Source: Micrasema longulum (taxonomy: Eukaryota; Arthropoda; Insecta; Trichoptera; Brachycentridae). From it: a stretch of 64,000 bases of DNA. Within the stretch, counting starts at the first letter, position 1, and every line of letters begins with the position of its first letter. Of this stretch, positions 21,859 to 33,039 are shown one piece after another. Position numbers and translations under genes: made by a program. Below the pieces are notes generated by a model. That model saw nothing but the letters and a program-made list of their open reading frames with translations. It was not told the DNA's origin and did not search any database. The stretch spans positions 1 through 64,000 of the forward strand of contig JAGVSM010003642.1 of assembly GCA_022494885.1 (NCBI GenBank), read 5' to 3'.

Positions 21859-21908
21859 ATAATGCTATTTTAATGAGTTTGAATTTTAACTCATTAAAAT
21901 AGCATTAT
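21859..21908. repeat. Perfect 21-bp-arm hairpin
   Basis: ataatgctattttaatgagt(t) at 21859-21879 is exactly inverted at 21888-21908, with an 8-nt spacer. In such AT-rich DNA a perfect 21-bp inverted repeat is unlikely by chance. No T-run follows it as in a terminator, and no element borders were seen. Confidence 0.7.
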
Positions 21909-22269
21909 GTTTGAGTAATTATTAATATTGTGAAAAGATAATTAATCATTTTATTTATATTTTTAATATTCAATTGCTCCGTTATTTTTTTAAAAATGAT
22001 TATCTTTTTAAAAAAATATATATTTGAAGCACTTCCTGTGTGGTTTTCATTATAATAAAAACAACTTGCTTTAACCACTATTTTTTTTATTTCATTTTTC
22101 TAAAATTTTGCGAAGCAGCTTGTTTGTATTGAAACCGGTAAGTGATTTTTTTATATTTTAAACTAGTGGTTAAAAACAAAGTTTTTTTTATTTATTTTAT
22201 TTATGATTATCTTTTTAATCAAAAATGTTTTGAGTCTTTCTCAATATTTTTAGACAGGCTGTATTTCTT

Positions 22270-22490
22270 CCGATGGAGTTATTTGGATCTTAATTTGTTG
22301 CAACAGAGAGGCAAAACATTTTGAGAAGTGAACATGGAAGCTAGACATTTACAGGGCATATGACCTGTCATTGGCTGGTATAAGTGGCCACTTTACACAC
22401 TTTGAAACACTTTTTATTATGCTTATGTTTAAACATCTACATTTCCTCAACTCTTTCATCAGTTGACTTTTGTGAAGTATAAGTCAACCA
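22270..22490 (+). repeat. Family A fragment (Q plus body)
   Basis: ttgcaacagagaggcaaaac, ttacagggcatatgacctgt, gtggccactttacacacttt and gttgacttttgtgaagta align with the 392-bp unit. P is missing. More diverged than the array at 11 kb. Confidence 0.75.
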
Positions 22491-22715
22491 ACATGCAAAA
22501 CAGACTAATAATGGTTTTATTGGTGTTCTGACGAAGAGACGGGTATGTCTCACATAGAAAAGTCGGTGAGTGGTAAAATACAAATATCCAATAACATTTA
22601 GTATAATGACCACAAAGTTAATGATTTAATTATTAATAATATATTTATTTTTTTGTAGCTTTAATTTTCTTGAGTTCAATTGTATTTTAATTGGTCATAC
22701 TTTAAAAAAAACAGT

Positions 22716-23130
22716 GGCAATATATGGACTAGAAACCATGTTTGTGTCACAAAAAAGTAGCCAGAAACTAAAATGCACGCAATGATCCATGGAAAAACAG
22801 ATGCACGGTGTATGTCTAAGAGACATAATAAGAAATAAAAAAATAAGGCGCTGCGCTGATCCGGAGTCCTAGATATTATTATTGTTTCAAACACTTAATA
22901 CACAAATACAATATATAAACATATAGAGGCGGGCATATTGCCATTGGCCAGTTTCTTCCTACCTACCCAAACCAACCAATAATTAATTGTGCCGCAATCA
23001 TGATTTCTTGCAGGGATGATGGATTACAACACCCTGAAGTCTTGTTGTCATTTTTTTCTTGGGAAACATTTCTCTAAGCGGATTTCTAGAAATACACATC
23101 GCACCTTTATGATGAAAACGACCAAACTCT
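22716..23130 (+). pseudogene. RTE-type RT 3' fragment, duplicate 1 (RTE-3)
   Basis: The plus strand reads YGLETMFVSQKSSQKLKCTQ and MHGVCLRDIIRNKK, the conserved segment before the C-terminus of many endonuclease-RT proteins (usual form: ...MLGVSLRDRIRNEEIRRR...). Stops and frameshifts interrupt it. A ~250-bp non-coding part follows (gaggcgggcatattgccatt, ttcttgcagggatgatggat). The whole 415-bp unit is repeated directly at 23131, so the pair is a tandem duplication. Confidence 0.75.
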
Positions 23131-23540
23131 GGCAATATATGGAGTAGAAACCATGTGTGTGTCACAAAAAAGTAGCCAGAAACTAAAATGCACCCAAAGA
23201 TTCATGGAAAAATAGATGCACGGTGTATGTCTAAGAGACATAATAATAAATTAAAAAATAAGGCACCGCGTTGATCCTAGTACAAGATATTATTATTGTT
23301 ATAAACCCTTTATATACATATACTATATATAAACATATAGGGGCGGGCATATTGTCATTGGCTAGTTTCTTCCTATCTACCCACACCAACCAATAATGGA
23401 TTGTGCAGCAATCATAATTTCTTGCAGGAATGCTGGATTACAACACCATCAAGTCTCGTTGTCAATTTTTCTTGGGAAACATTTCTTTAAGCTGATTTCT
23501 GGAAATATATATCGCACATTTAGGACGAAAACAACTTTAC
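23131..23540 (+). pseudogene. RTE-type RT 3' fragment, duplicate 2 (RTE-3)
   Basis: Direct repeat of 22716-23130, starting at the same word (ggcaatatatgg). It reads YGVETMCVSQKSSQKLKCTQ, RFMEK-stop and MHGVCLRDIIIN. Differences between the units are mostly substitutions plus a few indels. A further scrap of its 3' part appears inverted at about 50185-50225 (ggaaatatgcccgctcttat). Confidence 0.75.
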
Positions 23541-24282
23541 TCGAAAAAAGCTTGAAATAAGTTAAGATCATAAAATGACTTCACTGAACATTATCCATCT
23601 ATCTCCATTAAATAAAAACGGGCGGGAATAGGACAAAACCGTTACATCGGTCTCTTTATTACTCAGAAAATTTAGATTCCGTGTCAGTACAGAAGCAACG
23701 CAATTAGTGTTGTGTTTACATTGTCATGTGAAGGATGCAACGCAGACAATCATATAGTGACCAAAAACCGGTTAAGTCGACTTTATTCCGATACAAATGG
23801 CATGTTTACTTTATTTTTTTTAATATTTAAACAACCAATTTAGCTCTGTGATTTTTTCGTTTCGACTTTTCGATAATCTTAGTGACTTATTTACGTTTAT
23901 GTCATTTCGTGAAAAACATGTGTTGGGTGACCTGATCTGACCTTATAAAAATTATGTTGTTTATCAGAGTGCTTTTGTTTGTTTTTTTTTACAATCTAAT
24001 AATGACTCATTCAATAAATGCCTAAAATATTATTTTTTTATTACAGTTTTTTCATAGATTCATCACTAAAAGCCTTCAATATATTTTTTTATTACTTAAA
24101 ATTTGGAGCTTACCTAGAAAAATATGAAACAACCGACGAAAGAAAAAAAAGGTGTCACAATTTAAATTCTTCTTTTGGAATTTCCCAAAAAGATAATTCT
24201 TTGAGTAGAGTCGTTTTTTTTTATTATTTAAAAAAATAAATGTTTGAGTTTTTATGATTTAGCTAAATATTTCATTTTGAGG
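23541..24282. other. AT-rich stretch, nothing assigned
   Basis: Contains gaccaaaaaccggttaagtc near 23760, loosely like the ends of families F/G, and a 73-codon ORF (24018-24239, +) with no motif. Confidence 0.4.
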
Positions 24283-24415
24283 GCCATTTTCAACGAGTAG
24301 TAAATAACTCACTATTAGAAAATGGGAATCAAGTTAGGGTAGAGTGGGATTCGAACCACATACCTTTGGTCCGTGAGTCCGAGACACTAGCCACAGGACC
24401 AGAACCCGATCTTAA
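24283..24415 (-). mobile_element. SINE-3 copy (tRNA-derived)
   Basis: The minus strand starts atcgggttctggtcctgtgg, has a box-A-like ggctagtgtctcgg and a perfect box B ggttcgaatccc, then a body ending gagttatttactactcgttg and aaaatggccctcaaaatga. The same order is at 36252-36425 (+). The body after the tRNA-like head shows it is a SINE. Confidence 0.8.
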
Positions 24416-25720
24416 ATTATTTTCATCCTAAAGGTTCATATAATCCAAAAATGCCGAAAGATATTAGTTTACATGTTCCCAATAATTATACTCAAGCAAG
24501 ATTTTTTGCACTGTTTTACACACCCAGAAGCCGTTTAAATGTAAGTCAGAATAAAACCATTAAAAGTATGTTACTTAACATTTTACTATCAATTTCGAAA
24601 CACAATTATTTATCCTTACAATAATGTTTAATTGCGGCATCCTAATCCAATACACAATCATCTTGTAGTGAAAATAATATATGTTAAATAAAAAAATATA
24701 CCTATTTTTATGAATTTTTAGTCTTAAACAAAGATACTCAAATTAGAAATTGAGATAGCCCTGGCTTTGAACCTCAGGTGCCTAATTCAGAGTACGCAAC
24801 ATAACCATGGAACTAAAATGGGAATAAATTTAATTCAATCCTACTACATTACACCACTACAATCAATGGTAACAAAAATATTCTTGAACTCACCTAAAAA
24901 AATATATTATTTACGTTCACCTGTGCTGTAGGCTTGTAGCCAACACACAATTAATTTTAATATGGAAAGTTGAGTACATTAAACGAGTACTATTGATTTT
25001 GGAGCTCAAAGGGGATGTTTGAATTGAAATTTGAGACCGTGCTTGTTGTGAGGGGATGTTTCCGTAATCATAATTTACTAATGATTGGAAAATGGGTCCT
25101 TATTTATGTTTTCACTAATGAAAATGGTGAAGGATTATCTCGCGTAATGGCTGCTTCAAATCAATTATGGTATGGAAAATGATGCTAACTTACTTCGGAT
25201 GTACTTTAATTCATTACAGGCCATTTAAAATAACTGGAATATTTATTTATTCATTTCACAATTTTCATGTTTTTGTTTTTCGACTAGCTAGGAAATTTCT
25301 GTGTTTGTGCATTCTTTTTGACATGGGTTTTTTTTTTCTTAAATGATGTTTTCAAAATTCAAATTGTTAATTTAATATAAAAAAACTGAAAAATAAATAT
25401 AAATAAGAAAACATTTAGATAATAAAATAAATTTAAGCATAAATATAAATGATAATATATATACTAATAATAATTAGAAAATGGAACACGAATGTAAATA
25501 AAAAAAACATAAATATGATTATTCAAATTATAGCATAAATTAGAAAAAAATATGAATAATTAAAGGATAAGACATAAATATAAATTAAAAAACATACAGA
25601 CAATAATAAAAATTGAAGCAGAAATATAAATCTGAAAATATACCATTAAGAATTAAACATAAATATCGCATGTTTTTTTTTTGTTTTGTTTTCTAATTAA
25701 TAAACTTAAATACTAAATAA
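24416..25720. other. AT-rich stretch, nothing assigned
   Basis: 25380-25670 is an irregular A-rich repeat of ataaatataaat-like words. The rest shows no shared repeat or coding signal. Confidence 0.45.
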
Positions 25721-25724
25721 AGTT

Positions 25725-26010
25725 TGTCCGGGTGGATGAAAAATACAGTTCTGTGTATGAAATAGAAGCAGAACCCAGAAAACGTTTTTTCGACATAATG
25801 GCTACTCTTAAGTTGAAATCACTAAAGTGGAAATCGAGTTAGAATAACTCGACCTAGTGGTGTAGTGGTCGGAGCATTCACCTATTTGGTCCCGAGTTTG
25901 TTTCCTAGCAGGGTCGACATGAAATTTTTGTTTAAAATGTTCGTTATCACTGCAATATATCACTGTCCTCGGACTGGCATCTGAAGCTTGAGAATGATCA
26001 CCTTAACACA
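25725..26010 (+). mobile_element. Family K leader plus SINE-2 head
   Basis: gggtggatgaaaaatacagt and gaaatagaagcagaacccag form the K block, also at 44935-44995 (-) and 47837-47870. A ggaaatcgagttagaataac segment follows, as at 31690 and 61878. Then comes a tRNA-like head (ctagtggtgtagtggtcgga; box B decayed to gagtttgtttcc) and the first SINE-2 body block (ggactggcatctgaagcttg). The tail is missing. K plus SINE-2 may be one longer retroposon. Confidence 0.65.
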
Positions 26011-26359
26011 TGATTTGATGATGTTTTTAGTTGATATTTCTTGATAAAACTCCATAGTTAATGATTTTAATAAAATTATAAATAAACTTATCAATGAAAT
26101 GAGTGACACAGTTTTAAAAAGTGTATTTGTTGCACTAAAATCCATAATAAAAATAATGCTCTGGGTCCCGATTAAGACACCTACTGAAGAAATATTCCAC
26201 AAATCACAACTTATGACGCCAAAACAATTATACGCTAAAACAATACTCACTTACAGATTTAAAAACTAATCTCACTCAAATGAAAGACATAACCCCTACA
26301 AAACATCTTTACACAAAGACAACTTAAACAAATTCAAACTAAAACCACTTTCAGACGAA

Positions 26360-26805
26360 GGGATTTTAAGTATTATTCAATTAAAATCTATAACCTACTT
26401 CCACTATGTATTTAAACAATTAGTAACGAGAAAATGTTTAAAAATGCTATAAAAAATGGATAGTGGAGCTAGGTAGAAGTAAAATGGATTGTCTCATGCG
26501 TTCAAACCAATATTAAATCAACTGCTCCACAAGTGTATAGCTTATGTTAGGTTTTTGTTTTTTTCATTGTGTGTTTTGTAATATTAATAATATAGATGTA
26601 CATAAATACGTATTGTTTAAAATTGTCTGAATATTTTGTTGATTATCTCTGTTAATTAAGTTAGTCTTCTTTGTTTATTCTCAAATGTAAAAACATTTCT
26701 AAAAAGTATATTGTTGAGTCCTCGGCACGGGTAATCCCAGTAAGGTCACATTATTTTTATTATTTATTATAGTTTGTAAGAGAAAAATATGAATAAATAA
26801 AATAA
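26360..26805 (+). pseudogene. Family N non-LTR RT C-terminus and 3' UTR
   Basis: 26370-26480 reads, with defects, as the last residues of a non-LTR RT (YYSIKIYNLLPL, then NEKMFK.AIKN). The 3' UTR has gttaggtttttgttttttt, gtcttctttgtttattctca, ctcggcacgggtaatcccag and an aataaataaaataaa tail. Aligned copies are at 35215-35690 and 44520-44910. The element is severely 5'-truncated; the minus-strand ORF 25960-26250 upstream is unrelated. Confidence 0.75.
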
Positions 26806-26817
26806 ACTTCTTGGTTT

Positions 26818-26881
26818 AATTTTACCTTTTATTATTTTGACCAACGAACGCTTTCGCCTAAGGAGGCACCTTCAAGACTGG
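26818..26881 (-). repeat. Family D repeat end with hammerhead-like motif
   Basis: Begins cttcttggtttaattttacc as at 1578. The 43 nt at 26839-26881 (-) read CCAGU, CUUGAAGG, a stem II hairpin GCCU-CCUU-AGGC, GAAA and GUUGGUC. Stem III is not obvious, so if it is hammerhead-derived it is degenerate. Confidence 0.55.
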
Positions 26882-27059
26882 TTGATGTAGATTGTGATTC
26901 TTAATAATTGAGTTTGTTCTGTTGTTTTTTGAAAAACGTGTAGATTTCATTTTTAAATTTGTGTCCGAAATTATTGTCTGTTATTTCAAACTGATATGGA
27001 TGTAATTTTGAAGCTTATTCACTGTGGCTATTGTACAAATATGTACTCACGTTATCTCG

Positions 27060-27114
27060 TATGTGATGCCATTTTTTATTTTCTTAGATACTTTGGCAAA
27101 AGCGCTCGTTGGTC
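27060..27114 (+). repeat. Family D left part, split by RTE-1
   Basis: ggcaaaagcgctcgttggtc is the family D motif in sense orientation. It ends in the left copy of the 12-bp TSD cgctcgttggtc (27103-27114). Family D resumes at 28523 with aaaatatcaaaaagtaaaac. Confidence 0.7.
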
Positions 27115-28510
27115 TAGTACTACACTACTACTACCATCACGCCATTTCCCCAGAGAGGTAAGTAAAGAAAATGGACTACCACACATGTCTATTCTGGCAT
27201 ACATTCCTATTTTCTTCCACATTCATACATCTTGTCATACATGCCCTTCGGTTCTGTCTGCTTTTGAGATGACCAGACTTAAGATTTTAGTTTTTCTGAT
27301 CATGCCCCGTCTTCCTTGGTCGTCCTCGTCTCACATTACCAGTCATTTTTTCCATATATACTTGTTATACCATTTTTTTGTCGTCTATTTGTTCTACGTG
27401 ACCAAACCATCTCAGAGACCCTTTCTTAATCTTATCAATTAAACTTGACTCAGATTTACACTCCCGCCTGATTTCATAACTTGTATACCTTTCATACATT
27501 GAATTTCTTGCACATTCGTTTAAGAGATCGCATTTTAACCGCGTTCGCTCGGCTTTCATCCTTCCTCTGCCAGTTCCATGTTTCACTTCCATACATAAGT
27601 GTTGGGACTAAAACTCTGTTGTGCACTTCCAGTTTAGCCACCATTGACATATTTTTATTAGCAATTACTGTGCTTAGTGCACCGTTCATTTTGTTGCCCG
27701 CATTCGATCTCCTTTCAACATCTTTTTCTACTTTTCCATCTCTTGAAAATATGCATTCCAGATACACAAAGTCTTCTAATTGTTCGATACATTCGTTGTT
27801 TACATTTATTTGCAGTCAGTAATCTCACTATCCCTTTCAAATACCATCACTTTTGACTTACTTTCGTTCATCGCCAATTTGCTCTCCATGCGTATATCAT
27901 ACCCTTTAGAGACCATTTGTTGCAAATCAGCCTTGCTGCTTGCTAACAGAATTTCATTATGAGCATACAACAACCAGCTTACTAAAAAATATCAATTTTT
28001 ACACCAATACCCATACATTATATTTCTTTCATACAGTTTTCCATGTATATATTAAACAACCATGGTGACATTATACATCCCTGTTTCACGCCTTTTGAAA
28101 TCGCAAACCAAGATGTAAATCCCCCATTCAGTCTTACACACGCTGAACTCTCCTCATAGAGAGACGATACTGCACGTATAAGTTTATTGTTAACTCCATA
28201 CTTTTTCAACACGCCCCACAATTTTATTATATATACTTTATCATACGCTTTCTGCAAATCGACAAATGCGCAGAATAGTTTCTGACTTTTTGCCAAAAAC
28301 TTCTCCGTTAGCATTCGCAGCGCAAAAATTTGATCCGTGCATCCACGTCCACTCATAAAGGCTCCTTGCACGTCCCACACTTTATCTTTCGTCACCTTTC
28401 TTGCTTTTTTCGATTATAGTTTTCCCATACAGTTTACTGACCGAAGACTGATTACCCTATAGTTTCCACATTTTGCACAAGATTTCTTTCCCTTATAAAA
28501 AGGCATTGGC
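27115..28510 (-). mobile_element. 5'-truncated RTE-1 copy with 12-bp TSD
   Basis: A ~1.4 kb minus-strand copy of the element also at 54700-56036 (+). It starts inside the RT (KCGNYRVISL at ~28480) and ends gtgatggtagtagtagtgta, a GTA-type tail. Perfect 12-bp flanks cgctcgttggtc lie at 27103-27114 and 28511-28522, proving insertion into family D. The 5' truncation is typical of target-primed reverse transcription. Confidence 0.9.
27130..28490 (-). pseudogene. RTE-1 reverse transcriptase 3' half, broken
   Basis: From high to low coordinates: KVWDVQGAFMSGRGCTDQIF, FCAFVDLQKAYDKVYIIKLW (motif A), KGVKQGCIMSPWLFNIYMEN (motif B), then a frame-disrupted stretch over the YADD region around 27770-28017. 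Next are MYLECIFSRDGKVEKDVERR, LMYGSETWNWQRKDES, LKRMCKKFN and SLRWFGHVEQMDD. At least three frame changes make it non-functional. It is more decayed than the 54.7 kb copy. Confidence 0.85.
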
Positions 28511-28594
28511 CGCTCGTTGGTCAAAATATCAAAAAGTAAAACTAAACCAAGAAGTTTCTTTGATAGGTTTATTTATAATTTTAGATGATTTGGT

Positions 28595-28665
28595 GTTCTC
28601 ATGTAGCACTCTATGCACCATTGGGTGCGAATAGGGATATGATAATGATCTGAAAACAATATGTT
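28595..28665 (+). repeat. SINE-2 tail fragment
   Basis: agcactctatgcaccattgg then gtgcgaatagggatatgata, the 3' end of SINE-2 with a degenerate gat tail. Confidence 0.6.
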
Positions 28666-28679
28666 TATTCATGACATGA

Positions 28680-29400
28680 CAAATATATTTATTTAACTTT
28701 TTGTACATAATGTTATTTGTACATTGGTGGGCTTATTACCAAATGGCAATTTCTTCCAACCAACCAATAAAATAAAAGTTGTATTTTTATTATTCAAGTT
28801 ACAGAACATATTCAATAGAAACAAAAGATTAAAAAGTCATTTAAAAATAGAAATAAACATATTTGTTTATAAATTACCTTAAATAAAAAAAAATTACTCA
28901 ATAGGAAAAAGGAAAAAAGAGGAATGTGGAAAAAGGTGAGGAGGAGAGATTAAGGAAGAGAAAGGAGATGTTTCTTCAGACGTGATTTAAATAGAGATAA
29001 TGTAGTAACATCTTTGATGGTGGATAGGAGATGATTCCACAGTCGAGCCGCATGGACACTATATGAGTTAGAGAAAAAAGAGTAATTGTGGATGGGTATT
29101 AAGTGCCTTGAGAATTAGAACGAAGAGGTAAACCATGAACTGATAAGCGTTGAAATTTTTCGCGTAGGTATATAGGAGCGTTAGGACTATGAAGTACATT
29201 AAACAGAAGTGAGAGGGAGTGATAGTCTCTCCGCTGTCTAATTTTGAGCCATTTCAGTTGCCTTCGATAGTCAGAAATGTGGTCATATTTCCTAAGACCA
29301 AAAATGTACCAGAAGTCGTTCAAAGTTATCGATATATTCCTATAAACGAACGCTAACGGTTCTATCGAATCACTCAATACTGATTTCCTTTTTAATAATT
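28680..29400 (-). pseudogene. Family H jockey/CR1-like RT C-terminus and 3' UTR
   Basis: The minus strand reads YIFGLRKYDHISDYRRQLKW, RQRRDYHSLSLLFNVLHSPN, IYLREKFQRLSVHGLPLRSN, then a frameshift before the rest of the C-terminus. The 3' UTR (aatggcaatttcttccaacc in the plus strand) runs to about 28680. Close relatives are at 48900-49789 (+) and 50637-51500 (-). The N-terminal border lies near 29390 after a small deletion. Confidence 0.85.
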
Positions 29401-30235
29401 TACTGCCGATTTGACTCTTTAAATATCCTGCCTAGCTCAAAGGATTTAGCGCCCTTTATAGACATGTTAATTTAATCACACAACGTTCGTTATGCCGGGA
29501 TAATCCAGTAATTCTCAATTGTTCCAGGAAAGACTATCGCCGCATGTCCTTCGGTAAATCCAATATGGCTGTGTAAACCGATTACCTCTTAGTACAAAAG
29601 ACCTTGTCGATTGCCGGACTGATATGATAATTCATTTGGGTTATAACGACAGCTGCGTGGGATCGGCCGTTAGCACGTTGCTAATAGGTCGAATCGCGCC
29701 ATCTTTTCTTATCCGTAAATATTTTTACTTTTGTTGACAAAATATTCTTGCGGACCTTTGTGGTATAACAGCTAAGACGCTTTAATAAAGCACAAAAGGC
29801 TCTAGTTTCAATGAAGAAATTTAGCACCACGGGAAATTGGATACAAAAAATGTTTTCTTGCGCGCGGTAAAAATTAGAGCATTAAATTCTTCGGCAAAGA
29901 TTCTTGAAAATGTACGAAAAAAATAATAAAAAATATTTTAATAAAAACGCACTACTTTAAATGACGTTACTGGTTCATTTGAATCAACCAATGATGCGAG
30001 AGTTCGGAAGGATATCCGGTTGGTTTATCGTAAACGAACCAATAGGAAGAACTAACAGGGCACAACCTCTGACGTCTCACGCGGAGTTGTTTAAAAAAAA
30101 AACAAAACTCAAAAAAATCATATCGCTGATAAAACTATAAGTAAAAAAAATAAAAAAATTTGGCCTAGTTTAATAGTCTTTTGACAAATGAAAAAAAGAC
30201 ACTGAACTTCCTCATTCCCGGCAAGAACTTTAAAG
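29401..30235. other. GC-balanced stretch, unassigned
   Basis: Noticeably less AT-rich than its neighbours, with CpGs and words such as ggatcggccgttagcacgtt. 29750-29865 contains a tRNA-like order (tgtggtataacagctaagac, later gctctagtttcaatg). It shares gcaccacgggaaattggata with 52874-52893, so that part may be a SINE remnant. CCAAT words at about 29988 and 30050 are not enough to call a promoter. No coding frame was recognised. Confidence 0.35.
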
Positions 30236-30308
30236 ATAAGATATTTTTCAAGCCTGGGTATTTTGCGTTATGATTCACCACGATAATTGGGCCTCCTGTG
30301 CCTAGATT
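30236..30308 (+). repeat. SINE-1 body fragment
   Basis: tcaagcctgggtattttgcg, attcaccacgataattgggc and ctcctgtgcctag match the SINE-1 body; the tRNA-like head is absent. Confidence 0.7.
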
Positions 30309-31635
30309 ACTATGGGAAGATAAAGACGTCATACATTTACCTTGACGGTATAGTTTAAGATAAATTCCCTATAGCGACTATAAAGATACATGGGTAGGTA
30401 CATCAATATGAAACAATGAGTAGGGTACATATATCTACGCTCTAAAATAACATAGCTTCAGTATGACGTCATAGTTGAAGATAAAAGTCTCCCGACCGAA
30501 TATAAAGGTACACTACCGATACCCCCACCATCAAGTTTTGATGTAAGTACATTTGATGTAAGTACCAACGGGTCTAGAACCCCTCGATACGTTTATATAC
30601 ACATTTAAAGTGTAAATTTTTTTTCTTTTCTTATGATTTTTTAAATTTTTAATCGTTTTGAGGCTGGCACTATTTTTCTTAAAAGCCTATTAAAAATATG
30701 AGAGAGAAATAAGTAAATTTTGAAGTCGGATTAAATATCGATATAACTGTCACTTTACTAAAACTAACGCCTAGATGGGAAAATAATGTCGCTAGAATTA
30801 TTAATTATTATTATTAACAAATAAAAGTATCCAGTTGTAAGAAAGTTACAACTCTAAAAAAGTAATTTAGTTATTACGTTTTTTCCATCTGTTTTACTAT
30901 CTTTCCGAGTGTATGTATCGAGACGTTAAAAGAACCGGCTTTGTAGTCGATCGGTAGATACACACAGATGATTGTTAAGCGTACCGTCTAGGTGATTTCC
31001 AAAAGGCATGCAAAATTCATGTTCGAGCGAGCATTTTTTTCTTGAATAGTGATGTATTGGAGTAAATAATCGCTTTGAAGTGAGCACTTTTTATTACAGA
31101 AGCCTATTTAAACTAAAAATAAGAACTATTTGAAATGTTAATGACGTAAGGAATGTGGACTTATTGTTTGCGGTCATTCCATTGGCTTGTTTCGATCATA
31201 TGAGGTCGATATGACAAGAAGGTAGAACATACCGAGGTAAGATACAGATAGTACAGAAGTTAAGTATACCGTCTCGATCCACACAAATGAAGATAGCGAT
31301 CATAATCGAGGCACTGGGTTGTTGCGGTAAAATAAAAATTTAGGAACAATTTATATTACTTATCATGTCCAGGTAGATGAACAATACAATTTTATTGATT
31401 TATTTGGTGTTGTTTATTTTGTAGAATTCGATTTTCCAACTTAAAATATAAAAAATCACTCAGTGATTTGAGTCTACTGAACACTTTATTTTATTTTTAA
31501 AAATACCCATACAAGGCGAATTTTTCGTTTTTATATTTGTGAAAATCATTGAAAAGGGTTCAGTAGATTTAAATAAGTGTTTGCTTTCTTATATTTTAAG
31601 TTTAAATCCAGTTTTATGTTTGGAATAAAACTAAA
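30309..31635. other. Mixed stretch, nothing assigned
   Basis: Two blocks near 30340-30520 share 'catagtt(g)aagataaa' and 'tataaaggtaca'-like words and may be an old duplication. A scrap of family K lies near 31370. No RT motifs. Confidence 0.35.
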
Positions 31636-31639
31636 ATCT

Positions 31640-31970
31640 TGGAAAAGAGCTTTCGATTCGATGGCTGCTCTCAGATAAAAATCCCAAATACGGAAATCGA
31701 GTAAAGGTATGTCCGCTTTGTTGTGTATGGTTGGCACGTTTGCCTACTTTTTTTGAAGTCCGGGGTTCGATTTTTGCCAGAATGAACGTGAAATATTGAA
31801 TTTAATGGTTGTATAAACTGCAATACTTCATTGTTTCTTGACTGGCACCTTAAACGTAGGACTGGTCGCCTTATCACATGTAACGGATGATCGTACAGAG
31901 TTTTACAAATGCAGTGCCTTATGCACAACTGGGTGCGGCAAAGGGAACGATGATAATCTACAGAGGAACC
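31640..31970 (+). mobile_element. SINE-2, most complete copy
   Basis: Starts with ggctgctctcagataaaaat and ggaaatcgagtaaaggtatg, as at 61850. A tRNA-like head follows (gttgtgtatggttggcac as box A relative, ggggttcgatttttgcc as box B). The body is gactggcaccttaaacgtag, ggactggtcgccttatcac and gcagtgccttatgcacaact, and the tail is gggaacgatgataatc. The family has a GAT-type tail, unlike the A-rich tail of SINE-1. Confidence 0.75.
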
Positions 31971-31984
31971 TTTGTTTGTTAAGT

Positions 31985-32425
31985 TTTTTTTTTAAATATT
32001 TATTTATTTTAACAAATAAAATAAAAAGCATAATTGCATTTTTATTTCCGCAGAGCCGCAGCTTGTCTGCGGGTTACATTACATTATTTCTTTTTAAATT
32101 TATAATAGGTAAATACACATTTTAATAATAGATTAAGAATAAACCTCATATATGTATGTGAACACTTAAGTTTCACTCACTGTTTTTGATAAGTTTGTGA
32201 CCTCTTTTAAAAATGTAATTAGGTTATTTTCCACACGATTTTTAACAGGCATTAAATTAAATATTTTAGGTGCTACATTGTTCTATCTCCATAGCTGTTC
32301 TTCTGCCGTGGCACCGTCAACTGCTGTGCCAATACTTGTCGGGTCACGATCTGGTGGGTTACTTTGGATTTAAAACTGCAATCGAGGCAATGCTTTGTCA
32401 TTAAGTATCTTATACTGACACTGTT
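31985..32425 (-). pseudogene. Family J non-LTR RT C-terminus and 3' UTR
   Basis: The minus strand from about 32390 reads QLTVPRQKNSYGD, a frameshift, then APKIFNLMPVKNRVENNLIT and ends KTVSET-stop near 32176. This is the typical last ~60 residues of jockey/CR1-like RTs, where a YG...PKIYN.LP block precedes the end. The 3' UTR carries agccgcagcttgtctgcggg (plus strand) and a TA-rich tail at about 31985-32020. A UTR-only relative is at 63690-63885 (+). Confidence 0.7.
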
Positions 32426-33035
32426 GTATAATAGGCAAAACGTTAACATTATAAAATAATATTTTATTTTTGTCTTTTGCCTAGATCTTTATTTTTACAG
32501 GTACGAAAGATTTTAATAAGATAATCAAACCAACACCACACCTCAGTTTGTAGTCAGTATTTATAGTAAAACTATTTTCGGAGTATTTTTCTGATAATAT
32601 ATGCTTTGACACAAAATAAGTATATACTTTTTTCCAAACTGGAGCAGGGAACGAAGGTTCTAAATGAGCGCTTGGGGTTAATTTGAGAAGTTTTCCTTCT
32701 ATTCCCCGATCTTTTATAAGCTATCTACCTACTTTGCCGTTAAGTTAAGCTAAGTTTGGATTTCCATCCCTTAAGCTAGGGACCGGAATTCCGAAACAAT
32801 CTCAGAGACGCATTTTTGGTGTTTTGAACGTGGCGACATTCTTGTCTTGGTAACATGGTAGCTACATGATTCTAAGGAAGATTTTAGGCGTCTCATTAAT
32901 CTTTATGGGGAGGAATTTATACTGTACAAAACACACACGCGTATCCCCGAAAGATCTAAAGGTGAAGGTATTAATATACATTTTGAACTACTAAAGACAT
33001 GAACAGACTCATAATTGTATTTTCTGCATTAAATC
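32426..33035. other. AT-rich stretch, nothing identified
   Basis: No shared repeat or coding signal was seen. Confidence 0.4.
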
Positions 33036-33039
33036 TTTA

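Noticed and set aside
26996..27442. 148-codon plus-strand ORF
   Set aside because: Runs from AT-rich flank across the family D/RTE-1 junction into RTE-1 antisense.
27481..27822. 113-codon plus-strand ORF
   Set aside because: Antisense of the minus-strand RTE-1 copy.
29988..30060. CCAAT boxes as a promoter
   Set aside because: Two CCAAT words without TATA, initiator or downstream gene are not evidence of a promoter.
31838..32125. 95-codon plus-strand ORF
   Set aside because: Covers the SINE-2 body and the UTR of the minus-strand J element.
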